A stretch of 64,000 nt of DNA, taken from positions 1-64,000 of the forward strand of contig JAFEBX010000014.1 in the NCBI GenBank assembly GCA_018242425.1, in the 5' to 3' direction. The notes below the pieces were generated by a model that saw only the letters and a list, made by a program, of their open reading frames with translations, ran no database searches and was not told where the DNA came from. This DNA comes from Pseudomonadota bacterium (lineage in GTDB: Bacteria > Pseudomonadota > Gammaproteobacteria > Xanthomonadales > Xanthomonadaceae). Position 1 is the first letter of the stretch, and each line of letters begins with the position of its first letter. Position numbers and translations under genes: made by a program. Below are positions 28,760 to 37,832 of the stretch, piece after piece.

Positions 28760-29182
28760 ATGGCCGAAACCACCCACCACGACCCGCTGCCGACCGATTC
28801 CGAGTTGCGCGAGCGCCTGAGTCCCGAGCAGTACGCGATCTGCCGCTGTTCAGCCACGGAGCGTGCATTCACCGGCAAGTACTGGGATCACCACGAAGCC
28901 GGCCGCTATGCCTGCGTGGCCTGCGGCCAGCCCCTGTTTGCCTCGGCGGACAAATACGATTCCGGCAGCGGCTGGCCGAGCTACATGCGCCCGATCATGG
29001 AGGCGGCGGTGGAAGAACACGCCGACGACAGTCACGGCATGCGCCGGGTGGAAGTGCGCTGCAGCCGCTGCGAGTCGCATCTGGGCCATGTCTTCCCCGA
29101 TGGCCCGGCGCCGACCGGGCTGCGCTACTGCATCAATTCGGCGGCGCTGGATTTCGAGGCGGACGCCACCAGTCAGCGCTGA
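28760..29182 (+). CDS. msrB: peptide-methionine (R)-S-oxide reductase MsrB
   Basis: 140 aa. Reduces the R epimer of methionine sulfoxide in proteins. Zinc-binding CxxC pairs are CVACG and CSRC; the catalytic Cys is in [10 protein letters not shown]; substrate motifs SGSGWPSY and [10 protein letters not shown] are intact. ATG 28760 has GGAG eight bases upstream. It is separate from msrA, which is about 11 kb away. The 3' end overlaps the end of the convergent hydrolase by 10 bp. Confidence 0.96.
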   Translation: MAETTHHDPLPTDSELRERLSPEQYAICRCSATERAFTGKYWDHHEAGRYACVACGQPLFASADKYDSGSGWPSYMRPIMEAAVEEHADDSHGMRRVEVRCSRCESHLGHVFPDGPAPTGLRYCINSAALDFEADATSQR

Positions 29183-30096
29183 CCGCACAACGCGGTGACG
29201 TGGGCGCGGGCGGAGTCCGACAGCGCGGGCAGGGCATAGCCGCCCTCCAGGGTCGAGACGATGCGGCCGCAGGCATGGCGTTCGGCGACTTCGACCAGCC
29301 GTTCGGTGATCCAGCCGAAATCGCGTGCTTCCAGCAGGCCCTGGGCCAGCGGATCCTCGCGATGGGCGTCGAAACCAGCCGAGATCAGCAGGAGCTGCGG
29401 CTTGAAGGCGTCGATCCGCGGGATCAGCACGTCTTCCCACAGGGTGCGCACTGCCTGGGCGTTGGCCAGTGGCGGATACGTCGCGTTGGCGATGTTGCCG
29501 ACGCCGGTTTCGTCGGGCTCGCCGGTGCCGGGGTAAAGCGGCGACTGGTGGCTGTCGACGAACAGAACGCGCGGTTCGTGTTCGAAGATCGCCTGGGTGC
29601 CGTTTCCGTGGTGGACGTCGAAATCGGCGATCGCCAGCCGCTCGATGCCGTTCGCCAGGGCGCGCGCGGCGGCCACCGCGATGTTGTTGAACAGGCAGAA
29701 GCCCATCGCCAGGTCGTGCTCGGCGTGGTGACCGGGCGGACGCACCGCGCAGAAGGCGCGGCGGTCATCGCCGACCATTACCCAGTCGATCGCGGCGGTC
29801 GTGGCGCCGGCGGCGCGCAATGCCGCCTCGGGACTGCCGGGCGACAGCGCGGTATCGGCATCGAGCCAATGGATGTCATTGCCGACCGGGGGCGCGAGTA
29901 CGCGATCGACCAGATCGGCGTGGTGCACGCGCAACAGGTCTTCGCGCGCGACCGGCGGCGCATCCTGCCAGTCGATCGGCAGCGCCGATGCCTGCAGGGC
30001 ATCGAGTACGGCGCGCAGGCGTCCGGAGTGTTCGGCGTGATCGGCGCCGGTGTCGTGGGCGAGGCAGGCGGCGTGCGTGTAGACGCGGACGCTCAA
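29173..30096 (-). CDS. histone-deacetylase-family zinc hydrolase (acetylpolyamine amidohydrolase-like)
   Basis: 307 aa. The active-site set of class II HDAC-like bacterial enzymes is visible: PPGHHAEHD with the catalytic His pair, zinc ligands in [11 protein letters not shown], the distal Asp in [12 protein letters not shown], and EGGYALPAL. Probable substrates are acetylated polyamines or lysine side chains; which one cannot be read. The likely start is TTG 30096, giving [12 protein letters not shown] and a TTGA overlap with the stop of the cobalamin gene. No ATG is near the conserved N-terminus. Confidence 0.85.
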   Translation of the reverse strand: MSVRVYTHAACLAHDTGADHAEHSGRLRAVLDALQASALPIDWQDAPPVAREDLLRVHHADLVDRVLAPPVGNDIHWLDADTALSPGSPEAALRAAGATTAAIDWVMVGDDRRAFCAVRPPGHHAEHDLAMGFCLFNNIAVAAARALANGIERLAIADFDVHHGNGTQAIFEHEPRVLFVDSHQSPLYPGTGEPDETGVGNIANATYPPLANAQAVRTLWEDVLIPRIDAFKPQLLLISAGFDAHREDPLAQGLLEARDFGWITERLVEVAERHACGRIVSTLEGGYALPALSDSARAHVTALCGQR

Positions 30097-30644
30097 CGCC
30101 GGCGCTCGTGCTGCCACAGCACCTCGCCGTGGCCGCTGGCGCGCGCCAGCACCCGCGCCAGCACGAACAGCAGGTCGGAGAGGCGATTGAGATAGCGCAC
30201 CGCCTGCGGACGCACGGCTTCCGCCCGCGCCAGCGCGACGGTTTCGCGTTCGGCGCGACGCACCACGGTGCGCGCGACGTGGCAGCGCGCGGCGGCTTCT
30301 CCGCCACCGGGGAGGATGAAATCCTTCAGCGGCGGCAGTGCGTCGTTGTAATGATCGAGTCGCTGTTCGAGGCGTTCGACATCGGCGTCGTCGATCGCCG
30401 AGTGGCCGGGGATGCACAGTTCGCCGCCCAGGTCGAACAACTGGTGCTGGATCGAGGTCAGCAGGTCGCGGATGTCGACCGGCATGTCGCTGGCGAGCAG
30501 CAGGCCGATGCAGGAATTCGCTTCATCCACGGTGCCGTAGGCGGTGACGCGCAGGGAATCCTTGGCTATCCGGCTGCCATCGCCGAGACCGGTGCTGCCA
30601 TCGTCACCGGTCTTCGTGTAGATCTTCGAAAGGCGATTGCCCAT
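30093..30644 (-). CDS. PduO-type cob(I)alamin adenosyltransferase
   Basis: 183 aa. Transfers the adenosyl group of ATP to cob(I)alamin to make coenzyme B12. PduO-family motifs: the N-terminal IYTKTGDDGSTGLGDGSR (ATP site), GTVDEANSCIG, FILPGGG and the C-terminal RYLNRLSDLLFVLAR. It lies between a small membrane protein and the deacetylase-like gene, with a 4-bp overlap to the latter. No corrin biosynthesis gene is in view, suggesting salvage. Confidence 0.94.
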   Translation of the reverse strand: MGNRLSKIYTKTGDDGSTGLGDGSRIAKDSLRVTAYGTVDEANSCIGLLLASDMPVDIRDLLTSIQHQLFDLGGELCIPGHSAIDDADVERLEQRLDHYNDALPPLKDFILPGGGEAAARCHVARTVVRRAERETVALARAEAVRPQAVRYLNRLSDLLFVLARVLARASGHGEVLWQHERRR

Positions 30645-30665
30645 GGAACGGGGTGGCGTGTGCGG

Positions 30666-31241
30666 TCACACCGTCTGCGCGCGCAGCGCCGGGACACGGC
30701 GGCGCAGCAGTTCAAAGCCACCGAACAGCACGGCCGAATAGAGCAGGGTGCCAAGCACGGTCCACTTGAAGAACGGGATGCCGGCGGCGTAGCAGGCCAT
30801 CAGTCCGGCGCCATTCTTCGGATACATGGCGCCGCTGGCCCACGTGCCGAAGTTGGTGACAAGGAAGAAGAACACCGAACCGGCCAGCGACCAGCCGAGC
30901 ACGCGCGCACCACTGACGCGGCCGCGCAGCGAGAAGCCGGCGAACGTGGTCAGCGCGATGCAGGCGTAGACCAGCCAGAACGACAGGTGGCCGACATAAT
31001 CGGCGTAGCTGCCGCCATTGAGCAGGCCCAGCGCGACGTCCGAGAGCAGCATCGCGACCAGCGGGATCCACAGCGCGGCGCGGCGCGAGGCGAAATAGGC
31101 GCCACCGAACAGGGCCATGGCTTCGACCGGCGAGAAATTCGGCGGATGCGGCAGCAGGCGGGTCAGCGCCGCGGCGGCGATCATCACGGCAAGCGTCCAC
31201 GGGCCGGAGGCGAGGGCGGAAGTCTGGTCGGTGCGGTTCAT
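30666..31241 (-). CDS. small multi-TM protein, DUF6580-like
   Basis: 191 aa with five or six hydrophobic segments. A conserved-looking N-terminal block RLLPHPPNFSPVEAMALFGGAYF and a small-residue block WASGAMYPKNGAGLMACYAAGIPFF resemble the DUF6580 family; that assignment is from memory. It is 21 bp upstream of the cobalamin adenosyltransferase on the same strand. A role in vitamin or cobalt uptake is a guess from position and size only. ATG 31241 is used; a TTG nine bases earlier is possible. Confidence 0.7.
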   Translation of the reverse strand: MNRTDQTSALASGPWTLAVMIAAAALTRLLPHPPNFSPVEAMALFGGAYFASRRAALWIPLVAMLLSDVALGLLNGGSYADYVGHLSFWLVYACIALTTFAGFSLRGRVSGARVLGWSLAGSVFFFLVTNFGTWASGAMYPKNGAGLMACYAAGIPFFKWTVLGTLLYSAVLFGGFELLRRRVPALRAQTV

Positions 31242-31286
31242 CGGCTTCAACGGAAGATGGTGCGGAAGCCGTTAGCATAGCGCGTC

Positions 31287-32528
31287 ATGCCTGATCACGC
31301 CCCCACAACGCCGGCCGCCTCCATGCGTCGCCACGACATCGTCATCGTCGGTGGCGGCTTGGTCGGCGCCAGCCTTGCGATCGCCCTCGACGGCCTCGGC
31401 CTCGACGTCGCGATGGTGGAGGCCGCGCCCACCGGCGCGCTGCCCGCGGTGTTCGACCAGCGCAACCTCAGCTTCGCCGAAGCCACCTGCAACGCGTTGG
31501 CCAATCTCGGTGTGTGGCGGTTGCTGCGCGCGCCGACGGGCCCGATCCGCCGCATCCACGTCAGTCGTCGTGGCGATTTCGGCCGGATCGAACTCGACGC
31601 CCGCGATTACGATCGCGAGGCGTTCGGGCAGGTGGTGGTGGCCAGTGATTTCGGCGAGGCGCTGGAATCGCGACTGGGCGAACTGCGCCATCTCACCCGC
31701 TATCGCCCCGCACGCTTTGTCGAATCCGTTGTCGATGGCGATGAGCGCGTCGTGCGCATTGCCGGTGGTGAAGGCGAGCATCTGCTGTCGACGCGATTGC
31801 TGGTCGGCGCCGATGGAACCCAAAGTGTGGTGCGGACGTCGCTCGGGATCGCGGCGGAACGCCACGATTACGGCAAGGCGCTGTTCGTCGCGCGCATGCG
31901 TTGCGATCGCGCGCCGGATGGCACCGCCTACGAGCGCCTGACCGATGACGGCCCGACCGCGCTGCTGCCGCGCGGTGATCGCCATTACGGCGTGGTGCAT
32001 GCGGTATCCACCGACGAAGCCGATGCCGTTGCCGCGCTGGATGACGAGGCATGGTGCGCGCGGATCCAGGATGCCTTCGGCTGGCGCGCGGGACGTTTTC
32101 TTTCCGCGGGCCCACGCAGCCGCTATCCGGCGCAGCGTGTCCTGGCGAAGCAATTGACGGCGCGGCGCGGCGTGGTGATCGGCAATGCCGCCCAGACCAT
32201 CCATCCCATCGGCGCGCAGGGCTTCAATCTCGGCCTGCGTGATGCCCTGACCCTGGTCGAATGCATCACTGCTTCAGTGCCCGATGCCGGAGCCGACGAC
32301 GTGTTGCAGCGATATGCGCAACGCCGTGCGGAAGACCGTTCGCGCACCATCGCCTTTTCCGATGGCCTGGCGCGCCTCACCGTGAATCCGTCGCCGTTGC
32401 TGCGGCCGCTGCGCACGCTCGGCATGGGGACGATCGCGCAAGTTGATGCGGTGCAGTCGATGCTGGTCGGTGGCGCGATGGGTTATCGCGGCGATGTGCC
32501 GGCGCTGTGCCGCGAGGTGGTGCGATGA
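31287..32528 (+). CDS. ubiH: 2-octaprenyl-6-methoxyphenol hydroxylase-type FAD monooxygenase UbiH
   Basis: 413 aa aromatic hydroxylase of ubiquinone synthesis. FAD motifs in order: IVGGGLVGASLAIAL (dinucleotide fold), the UbiH/COQ6 sequence VGADGTQSVVR, and the FAD-ribityl motif GNAAQTIHPIGAQGFNLGLRD. N-terminal choice is ATG 31287; the fold begins at residue 17. It overlaps the next hydroxylase by four bases, so two ring hydroxylation steps are probably co-produced. Confidence 0.9.
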   Translation: MPDHAPTTPAASMRRHDIVIVGGGLVGASLAIALDGLGLDVAMVEAAPTGALPAVFDQRNLSFAEATCNALANLGVWRLLRAPTGPIRRIHVSRRGDFGRIELDARDYDREAFGQVVVASDFGEALESRLGELRHLTRYRPARFVESVVDGDERVVRIAGGEGEHLLSTRLLVGADGTQSVVRTSLGIAAERHDYGKALFVARMRCDRAPDGTAYERLTDDGPTALLPRGDRHYGVVHAVSTDEADAVAALDDEAWCARIQDAFGWRAGRFLSAGPRSRYPAQRVLAKQLTARRGVVIGNAAQTIHPIGAQGFNLGLRDALTLVECITASVPDAGADDVLQRYAQRRAEDRSRTIAFSDGLARLTVNPSPLLRPLRTLGMGTIAQVDAVQSMLVGGAMGYRGDVPALCREVVR

Positions 32529-33718
32529 CCGTGTCCGCAAGAAGCAGCCGCGGTCGTTTCGATGCGGTGGTCGTCGGTGGTGGCGTGGTCGGCATTGCCT
32601 GCGCCTTGGGCATGGCCGACGCCGGACTCGACGTTGCGCTGGTGGAAGCCGCGGAACCGCAGGCGTGGTCTCCGGGAAAACCGGACCTGCGCGTGTATGC
32701 GTTCGCGCCCGACAACGCGGCGCTGCTGGATGCCTTGAATGTCTGGGGCGATGTGCAGCGCCAGCGCGTGCAACCCTATCGACGCATGCGGGTGTGGGAT
32801 GCCGCGTGTGGCGATGCGCTGGAGTTCGATGCCGACGAACTGGCGCGGCCGCAGCTGGGCTGGATCGTTGAGCACGGATTGCTGGTCGACGCCTTGTGGC
32901 GACAACTGGAACGACGCGGTGTCGTCGTGCGTTGCCCGGCACGCGTGGTCGGTCTCGAACAGGATGATGCCGGCGTGCGCCTCACGCTGGATGATGGCGG
33001 CATGCTCGATGCGCGCATCGCGATCGCCGCAGACGGCGGGCAGTCGGCCCTGCGTGAACTGGCCGGCATCTCTACCGATGATCGCGATTACGACCAGCTC
33101 GGACTGGTCGCCTATGTACGTAGCGAGCACCCGCATGGGCAGACCGCATTCCAGCGCTTCCTGCCTGGCGGTCCGCTGGCCTTGCTGCCGTGCACGGAAG
33201 GTCGCAGTTCGATCGTTTGGTCGCTGCCAACGGAAGAGGCGCGGCGGTTGCAGGGCGTCGATGCGTCAGTGTTCAACCACGAACTCACCCGCGCTTCCGA
33301 TGCCTGCCTCGGCGCGCTGGAGCTCGATTCGGCGCGCGCGGCATTCCCGTTGCGTCGCAAGTTGGCGCAGGCGCAACGCGCGGATCGCGTGCTGTTGATG
33401 GGCGATGCCGCGCACGTGGTCCATCCGCTGGCCGGGCAGGGCGTGAATCTCGGATTGCGCGACGTCTCGGCGTGGTTGCGCGGCGTGCGTGATGCCAAGG
33501 CGAAAGGTCGCGACTTCGATGCTGCGCCGCGCCTGCAGCGCTGGGCACGGGAGCGTCGCAGCGACAATACGGTTTCGACGCTGGCGTTCGAGGCGATCAA
33601 TCGAGCCTATTCGAACGACTTGCCCGTGAGCACGTTGCTGCGCGGACATGCATTGGGCATTGCCGGTCGCGTACCGATGTTGCGCCACGCGTTGTGGCGC
33701 CACGCTGCCGGGATTTGA
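32525..33718 (+). CDS. second UbiH/UbiI/UbiF-family FAD monooxygenase
   Basis: 397 aa, paralogous to the previous gene. FAD fold VVVGGGVVGIACALGMA, AADGGQSALRELAGI and GDAAHVVHPLAGQGVNLGLRDV are intact. With UbiH it should supply another hydroxylation (C5 or C6 of the quinone ring), but which position cannot be decided by eye. It ends 17 bp before a GC-rich terminator-like hairpin. Confidence 0.88.
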   Translation: MTVSARSSRGRFDAVVVGGGVVGIACALGMADAGLDVALVEAAEPQAWSPGKPDLRVYAFAPDNAALLDALNVWGDVQRQRVQPYRRMRVWDAACGDALEFDADELARPQLGWIVEHGLLVDALWRQLERRGVVVRCPARVVGLEQDDAGVRLTLDDGGMLDARIAIAADGGQSALRELAGISTDDRDYDQLGLVAYVRSEHPHGQTAFQRFLPGGPLALLPCTEGRSSIVWSLPTEEARRLQGVDASVFNHELTRASDACLGALELDSARAAFPLRRKLAQAQRADRVLLMGDAAHVVHPLAGQGVNLGLRDVSAWLRGVRDAKAKGRDFDAAPRLQRWARERRSDNTVSTLAFEAINRAYSNDLPVSTLLRGHALGIAGRVPMLRHALWRHAAGI

Positions 33719-33735
33719 CCGCAAGAAATGACGAA

Positions 33736-33753
33736 GCCCCGCCGGGGCGGGGC
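33736..33753. terminator. Terminator-like hairpin after the ubiquinone hydroxylase pair
   Basis: GCCCCGCC-gg-GGCGGGGC is a perfect 8-bp GC stem (effectively 7 bp with a 4-base loop) between two convergent genes. It lacks a T run on either strand, so it may act as a bidirectional attenuator rather than a classical intrinsic terminator. Confidence 0.55.
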
Positions 33754-33766
33754 ATCGTAGGCCGAC

Positions 33767-34063
33767 TTACGGAGTAGTAGTGGACGGGGCCGGTGTCGCG
33801 TCCTTGTCCTTCTTGCCGTGCTTCTTTTTCTTGGTGTCCTTGTTGCTGGTGCTTGCCGGATCGCTCGGGGCCGCGGTCATCGGATCCGCCGCGGGCGTCG
33901 CCGGTGCGGTTTGTGCCGGGGGCGACATGCTGTCGGTGGCTGCCGGTGCTTGCGTCGTCGCTGGTGCCTGCTGCGGCGCCGATTGCGGTGCGGACTGGGC
34001 GGTCGCAAGACCGGAGGAGGCGATCAGTGCGGCGGTTGCGATGAACAGGGAAGTGCGATTCAT
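33767..34063 (-). CDS. small secreted low-complexity protein
   Basis: 98 aa. A signal peptide (MNRTSLFIATAALIASSGLATAQS) is followed by a Pro/Ala/Gln/Thr-rich stretch and a very basic patch (about residues 75-88, DTKKKKHGKKDKD) before a Pro/Thr tail. No domain is recognised. The composition suggests an unfolded periplasmic or surface-exposed protein, perhaps binding anionic polymers; this is inference. It is single, bounded by the hairpin at 33736 and by a 215-bp AT-richer gap. Confidence 0.7.
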   Translation of the reverse strand: MNRTSLFIATAALIASSGLATAQSAPQSAPQQAPATTQAPAATDSMSPPAQTAPATPAADPMTAAPSDPASTSNKDTKKKKHGKKDKDATPAPSTTTP

Positions 34064-34278
34064 GCGGGAACCTCTACAACGTGTCGGGGGAGGCCAGACC
34101 GTAATTCCGATGCGCAAGTCCGCAAGTTAACGCTGCGCTAAATCGATGAATCGATGTTCAGGCTAATCGCTTTCAGGCAAGAAACGACGGCAACGACATG
34201 GATGCAACGCAATTCGTTGCGAAAACGGACAGGGAAAAAATGAATGCGTGATTTGCGCGAAATGAATGCGATGCCGTG
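34064..34278. other. 215-bp AT-richer gap between two minus-strand genes
   Basis: Unusually AT-rich for this window. It holds an exact tandem pair of the 8-mer AATCGATG (34141-34156) and a hairpin GCAACG-caatt-CGTTGC (34204-34220). It should contain the promoter of the secreted protein on the left and the 3' end of the rlmM transcript on the right. No open frame looks coding. Confidence 0.5.
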
Positions 34279-35337
34279 TCAACGCGCGTTTAGGTGTGTT
34301 GCGAACACCGTGATTTCTTCGCGATCGTGATAAAGCTGGCGTGCGCGCAACTCGACCTCGCCACCGCACTGCGCCCGGAACAGATCGAGGCAGCGCTGCG
34401 TTTCCAGCCAGCGTTTCTTCATCGGCAATTTCAGGTTGAAGATCATGCGCCGGCACCAGCCTTCGCGCAGCCAGGTCGCCATGCGCTCGGCAACACGGAT
34501 CGGTTGTTCCACCATGTCGCAGACCATCCAGTCGAGCCGTTCCTGCGGATGCCAGGAGAAACCATCCTCGCGCAGGTGGGTGACTTGCCCGATCTCGAAC
34601 AGGTGCGGGCGCAGCGGGCCGTTGTCGATCGCGACGACGCTTAGGCCGTTCCGCAACAGCACCCAGGTCCAGCCACCGGGTGCGGCACCGAGATCGGCGG
34701 CGCGCATGCCCGGCTGCAGCCATGCCTCGCGTTCCGGCGGAGTGATGAGTACGCCCAATGCTTCGTCGAGCTTGAGAGCAGAACGCGAAGGCGCGTCGGC
34801 GTGCATCCGCAGGCGCGGGATGCCGAGCGGCCACGGCGCGCTGTCGTCGCGGTCGGCGCTGGCGAGGAAGGCGTGGCGGCCGTCGATGAAGGCCACGTGC
34901 AATCGCCGTGCTGCCTTCGGATCAAGCAGGCCTTCGCGCTTCAGCGCCGGGCGCAGGGCGTTGCCGAAACTGCGCGCCAGCCCCGACAGCGGGCGCCCTT
35001 CGTCGGAATCGGAATGCTCGACCCAGACATCGTTGAACGGGCCTTCGCCGGATTCGCGCAACGCCGCAATCAGCGGCGTGATGCGGTCGGCGGGATCGAG
35101 ATCGTCGAGCTCGGCGATCAGTCGCAGCTTCTGGCGCGCGAACACCAGTTCGCGCCATGGCAATGCCTCATCCAGTGCCGCGCCATCCTCGCAATGGAAC
35201 AGCACGTAGCCGCTGTCGCGATTGGTCTGGGCATAGCCGGGATGACCGAGCAGCGCGGCGCGATCGCCGAGTTCAGCGGCCAGTTCCGGTTCGAATCCCG
35301 CCCGGCACCAGCACAGCAGGCCGGAGCGAACGTCCAT
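34279..35337 (-). CDS. rlmM: 23S rRNA 2'-O-ribose C2498 methyltransferase RlmM
   Basis: 352 aa. N-terminal THUMP-like substrate domain followed by a Rossmann methyltransferase with SAM motif ADLGAAPGGWTWVL, the catalytic-tetrad regions VCDMVEQP and FNLKLPMKKRW, and a C-terminal HDREEITVF. ATG 35337 overlaps the stop of the deaminase gene by one base (TGATG). The name follows close resemblance to YgdE/RlmM. Confidence 0.93.
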   Translation of the reverse strand: MDVRSGLLCWCRAGFEPELAAELGDRAALLGHPGYAQTNRDSGYVLFHCEDGAALDEALPWRELVFARQKLRLIAELDDLDPADRITPLIAALRESGEGPFNDVWVEHSDSDEGRPLSGLARSFGNALRPALKREGLLDPKAARRLHVAFIDGRHAFLASADRDDSAPWPLGIPRLRMHADAPSRSALKLDEALGVLITPPEREAWLQPGMRAADLGAAPGGWTWVLLRNGLSVVAIDNGPLRPHLFEIGQVTHLREDGFSWHPQERLDWMVCDMVEQPIRVAERMATWLREGWCRRMIFNLKLPMKKRWLETQRCLDLFRAQCGGEVELRARQLYHDREEITVFATHLNAR

Positions 35338-35906
35338 CAGTAATGCGTCCCGCTTTCGCCGAATGCGCGCAGCACGGCGCAGGCGGCATCGCGTTGAATG
35401 TCGCGGACCACATCGATATCGCGATGCTGCAGTTCGCCGATCCAGTCGGCGGGCAACGGACCTTCGTCGAATTCGGTCAATGCCATCACGTCTTCGGCGC
35501 GCGCACCGATCAGCAGGCGGTCGATGCCGGCCCACACGCTGGCGCCATAGCACTGGCAGCACGGTTGCGCCGACGTCGCCAGCGTCACCGGCCCCCACAC
35601 GCTGCCGTCGTCGTTGCGGTTGAGGCGCGGCCGCTGCAGGCGCTGCTGCGCCAGCATGAAGGCCATCATCTCGCCATGCGCCACCGAGCAGGATTGCGGC
35701 ACCACGCGATTGACGCCGATCGCGACAACCTTGTGGTCCGGCGAAAAAACCGCTGCACCGAACGGTCCGCCGCTTCCGGCTTCGACGTTGCGCTTCGATA
35801 GTGCGATCGCCAGCGCGACCTTGTCGTCGTCGCTTTCATAGCGCTCAGCGAGCGGGAATTCGTGCGCCCAGATCGGCAGGGTCAGGTGGAGTTGGAGTGG
35901 GATCAT
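35337..35906 (-). CDS. cytidine/deoxycytidylate-deaminase-family nucleoside deaminase (guanine deaminase-like)
   Basis: 189 aa zinc deaminase. Zinc ligands and the proton-shuttle Glu are in VAHGEMMAF (HxE) and QPCCQCYG (PCxxC). N-terminal GGPFGAAV is characteristic of the GuaD/TadA-like branch; the spacing fits guanine or nucleoside deaminases better than tRNA deaminase. The substrate is not decidable. It is coupled to rlmM. The region upstream (35907-36060) is a large palindromic repeat, so its promoter must lie within or beside that element. Confidence 0.85.
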   Translation of the reverse strand: MIPLQLHLTLPIWAHEFPLAERYESDDDKVALAIALSKRNVEAGSGGPFGAAVFSPDHKVVAIGVNRVVPQSCSVAHGEMMAFMLAQQRLQRPRLNRNDDGSVWGPVTLATSAQPCCQCYGASVWAGIDRLLIGARAEDVMALTEFDEGPLPADWIGELQHRDIDVVRDIQRDAACAVLRAFGESGTHY

Positions 35907-35919
35907 TTGCGTTCTTCCA

Positions 35920-36061
35920 AAACGTGTTCACGATCCGTCACGAGCGAAGGCCTGCGGTTCGTGGCGGAGCGGAGCAAGCGCAGCGTATGTGCGGATACGT
36001 GAGCATTGCGAGCACCGCACGCGGACCGCAGGACGAGCGCAGTAGGATCGTGAACACGTTT
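35920..36061. repeat. 142-bp intergenic palindromic element with 17-bp perfect terminal inverted repeats
   Basis: AAACGTGTTCACGATCC (35920-35936) is repeated exactly in inverted orientation at 36045-36061. A second inverted pair, CCTGCGGT (35951-35958) and ACCGCAGG (36025-36032), sits inside, and the core contains a small CGTAT/ATACG hairpin. The whole can fold as a long imperfect stem. It fills the gap between glnS and the deaminase gene, its right edge touching the glnS stop codon. It is shaped like a non-autonomous palindromic repeat (REP/MITE-like) and would act as a strong RNA hairpin after glnS. No ORF in it is credible. Confidence 0.8.
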
Positions 36062-37803
36062 CAGCCTTCCTTCTGCATCCAGGTATCGCGCAGGGTCACC
36101 GCGCGATTGAACACCGGCTTCGCGGACGCATGATCGCGGCGGTCGGCGACGAAATAGCCGACGCGCTCGAACTGGAAGCGGGTTTCCGGCGCCGCGTTGG
36201 CGGCATCCGCCTCGACGTAGCCGCGGACATTGCGCTGCGATTCCGGATTCAAATGATCGCGGTAGCCCTTGCCGTCGCTGTCGTCGTCGGGGTCGGCGGC
36301 GGTGAACAGGCGATCGTAGAGGCGGAATTCGGCCTCCACCGCAGACGCGGCATCCACCCAATGAATCGTGCCCTTGACCTTGCGGTTGGCGCCTTCCATG
36401 CCCGGGCGCGATTCGGGATCGAGCCAGCCCTGCAGCTCGACGATCTCGCCGGCGTCGTTCTTCACGATGTCGTCGCAGCGGAAGATGCCGGCGCCGCGCA
36501 GGCGCACTTCGCCGCCGGGCACCAGGCGCTTCCAGCCCTTCGGTGGCACTTCGGCGAAGTCCTCGCGTTCGATCCACAGCGTGTTGGAGAAGGCGACGTC
36601 GCGTTCGCCCGCGCTTTCATCCTTGGGATGATTGTGGAAGCGCAGGGTTTCGCGATGGTCGGCGGGCAGGTTGTTGATCACCAATTTCAGTGGATCGAGC
36701 ACCGCCATCCGACGCTGCGCGCGCGTATCGAGGTCCTCGCGCAGGGTGTTCTCAAGCACCGTGTAGTCGATCGTCGAATTCTGCTTCGACAGGCCGAGAC
36801 GCGACACGAACAGCTTGAGCGCTTCCGGCGTGTAACCGCGGCGACGGATGCCCTGCAGCGTCGGCATGCGCGGATCATCCCAACCCGAGACCAGGCCTTC
36901 CTGCACCAGCGCCATCAGCTTGCGCTTGCTCATCACCGTGTAGTCGAGATTGAGCCGCGAGAACTCGATCTGGCGCGGCTTGCCGGCTTCGTTTGGCAGG
37001 CCCGTGTCGGTGAGCGGCTTCAGCAGGTCGGGATGACGGTTCAGCCCGACGTTGTCGACCGCCCAGTCATACAGCGGGCGATGGTCCTCGAACTCGAGCG
37101 AGCACAGCGAATGGGTGATGCCCTCGATGGCGTCGGACAGCGCGTGCGCGTAGTCGTACATCGGGTAGATCGGCCACGCATCGCCGGTGTTCTGGTGCTC
37201 GACGTGCTTGATGCGATAGATCGCCGGGTCGCGCAGGTTCATGTTGGGCGACGCCATGTCGATCTTGGCGCGCAACGTGCGGGTGCCATCGGCGAATTCG
37301 CCGGCACGCATGCGCCGGAACAGGTCGAGGTTTTCCTCGACGCTGCGATCGCGGTAGGGCGAGTTGGTGCCGGCCTCGGTCAGGGTGCCGCGGGTGGCGC
37401 GCACTTCCTCGGCGCTGAGGTCGCAGACGAAGGCCTTGCCATCACGGACCAGCTGTTCGGCGCCGAGGTAAAGCACCTCGAAATAGTCCGAAGCGTGGCG
37501 AAGGTCGCGCCAGTGGTAGCCGAGCCAGGTCACGTCGTCCTGGATCGCCTGGACGTATTCGGGGTCTTCCTTGGCCGGATTGGTGTCGTCGAAGCGCAGG
37601 TTGCAGGCGCCGTGGAACTCGCCGGCGATGCCGAAGTTGGCATGGATGGCGCGGACGTGGCCGAGGTGCAGGTAGCCGTTGGGCTCCGGCGGGAAGCGGG
37701 TCTTGACCGCGGCATGGCGGCCAGCGGCGAGGTCGTCGCGGACGATGTTGCGGATGAAATCGGTACGCTCGGCGGGCGCCGGCGTGGTCGGAAGCTCGGA
37801 CAT
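36061..37803 (-). CDS. glnS: glutaminyl-tRNA synthetase GlnS
   Basis: 580 aa class I synthetase that charges tRNA-Gln directly. HIGH-type motif PPEPNGYLHLGHVRAIHANF, KMSK-type VMSKRKLMALV and the GlnRS beta-barrel anticodon domain (about residues 360-575) are intact. ATG 37803 gives the family start MSELPTTP; a longer reading to 37872 enters the divergent promoter region. The stop codon coincides with the edge of the palindromic element. Confidence 0.97.
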   Translation of the reverse strand: MSELPTTPAPAERTDFIRNIVRDDLAAGRHAAVKTRFPPEPNGYLHLGHVRAIHANFGIAGEFHGACNLRFDDTNPAKEDPEYVQAIQDDVTWLGYHWRDLRHASDYFEVLYLGAEQLVRDGKAFVCDLSAEEVRATRGTLTEAGTNSPYRDRSVEENLDLFRRMRAGEFADGTRTLRAKIDMASPNMNLRDPAIYRIKHVEHQNTGDAWPIYPMYDYAHALSDAIEGITHSLCSLEFEDHRPLYDWAVDNVGLNRHPDLLKPLTDTGLPNEAGKPRQIEFSRLNLDYTVMSKRKLMALVQEGLVSGWDDPRMPTLQGIRRRGYTPEALKLFVSRLGLSKQNSTIDYTVLENTLREDLDTRAQRRMAVLDPLKLVINNLPADHRETLRFHNHPKDESAGERDVAFSNTLWIEREDFAEVPPKGWKRLVPGGEVRLRGAGIFRCDDIVKNDAGEIVELQGWLDPESRPGMEGANRKVKGTIHWVDAASAVEAEFRLYDRLFTAADPDDDSDGKGYRDHLNPESQRNVRGYVEADAANAAPETRFQFERVGYFVADRRDHASAKPVFNRAVTLRDTWMQKEG

Positions 37804-37832
37804 GCGGGACTGGAACTGGAACGGTGTGCGCA

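Noticed and set aside
35903..36577. Possible short coding continuation across the palindrome next to glnS
   Set aside because: The frame is out of phase with glnS and the palindrome explains the sequence better than a protein.
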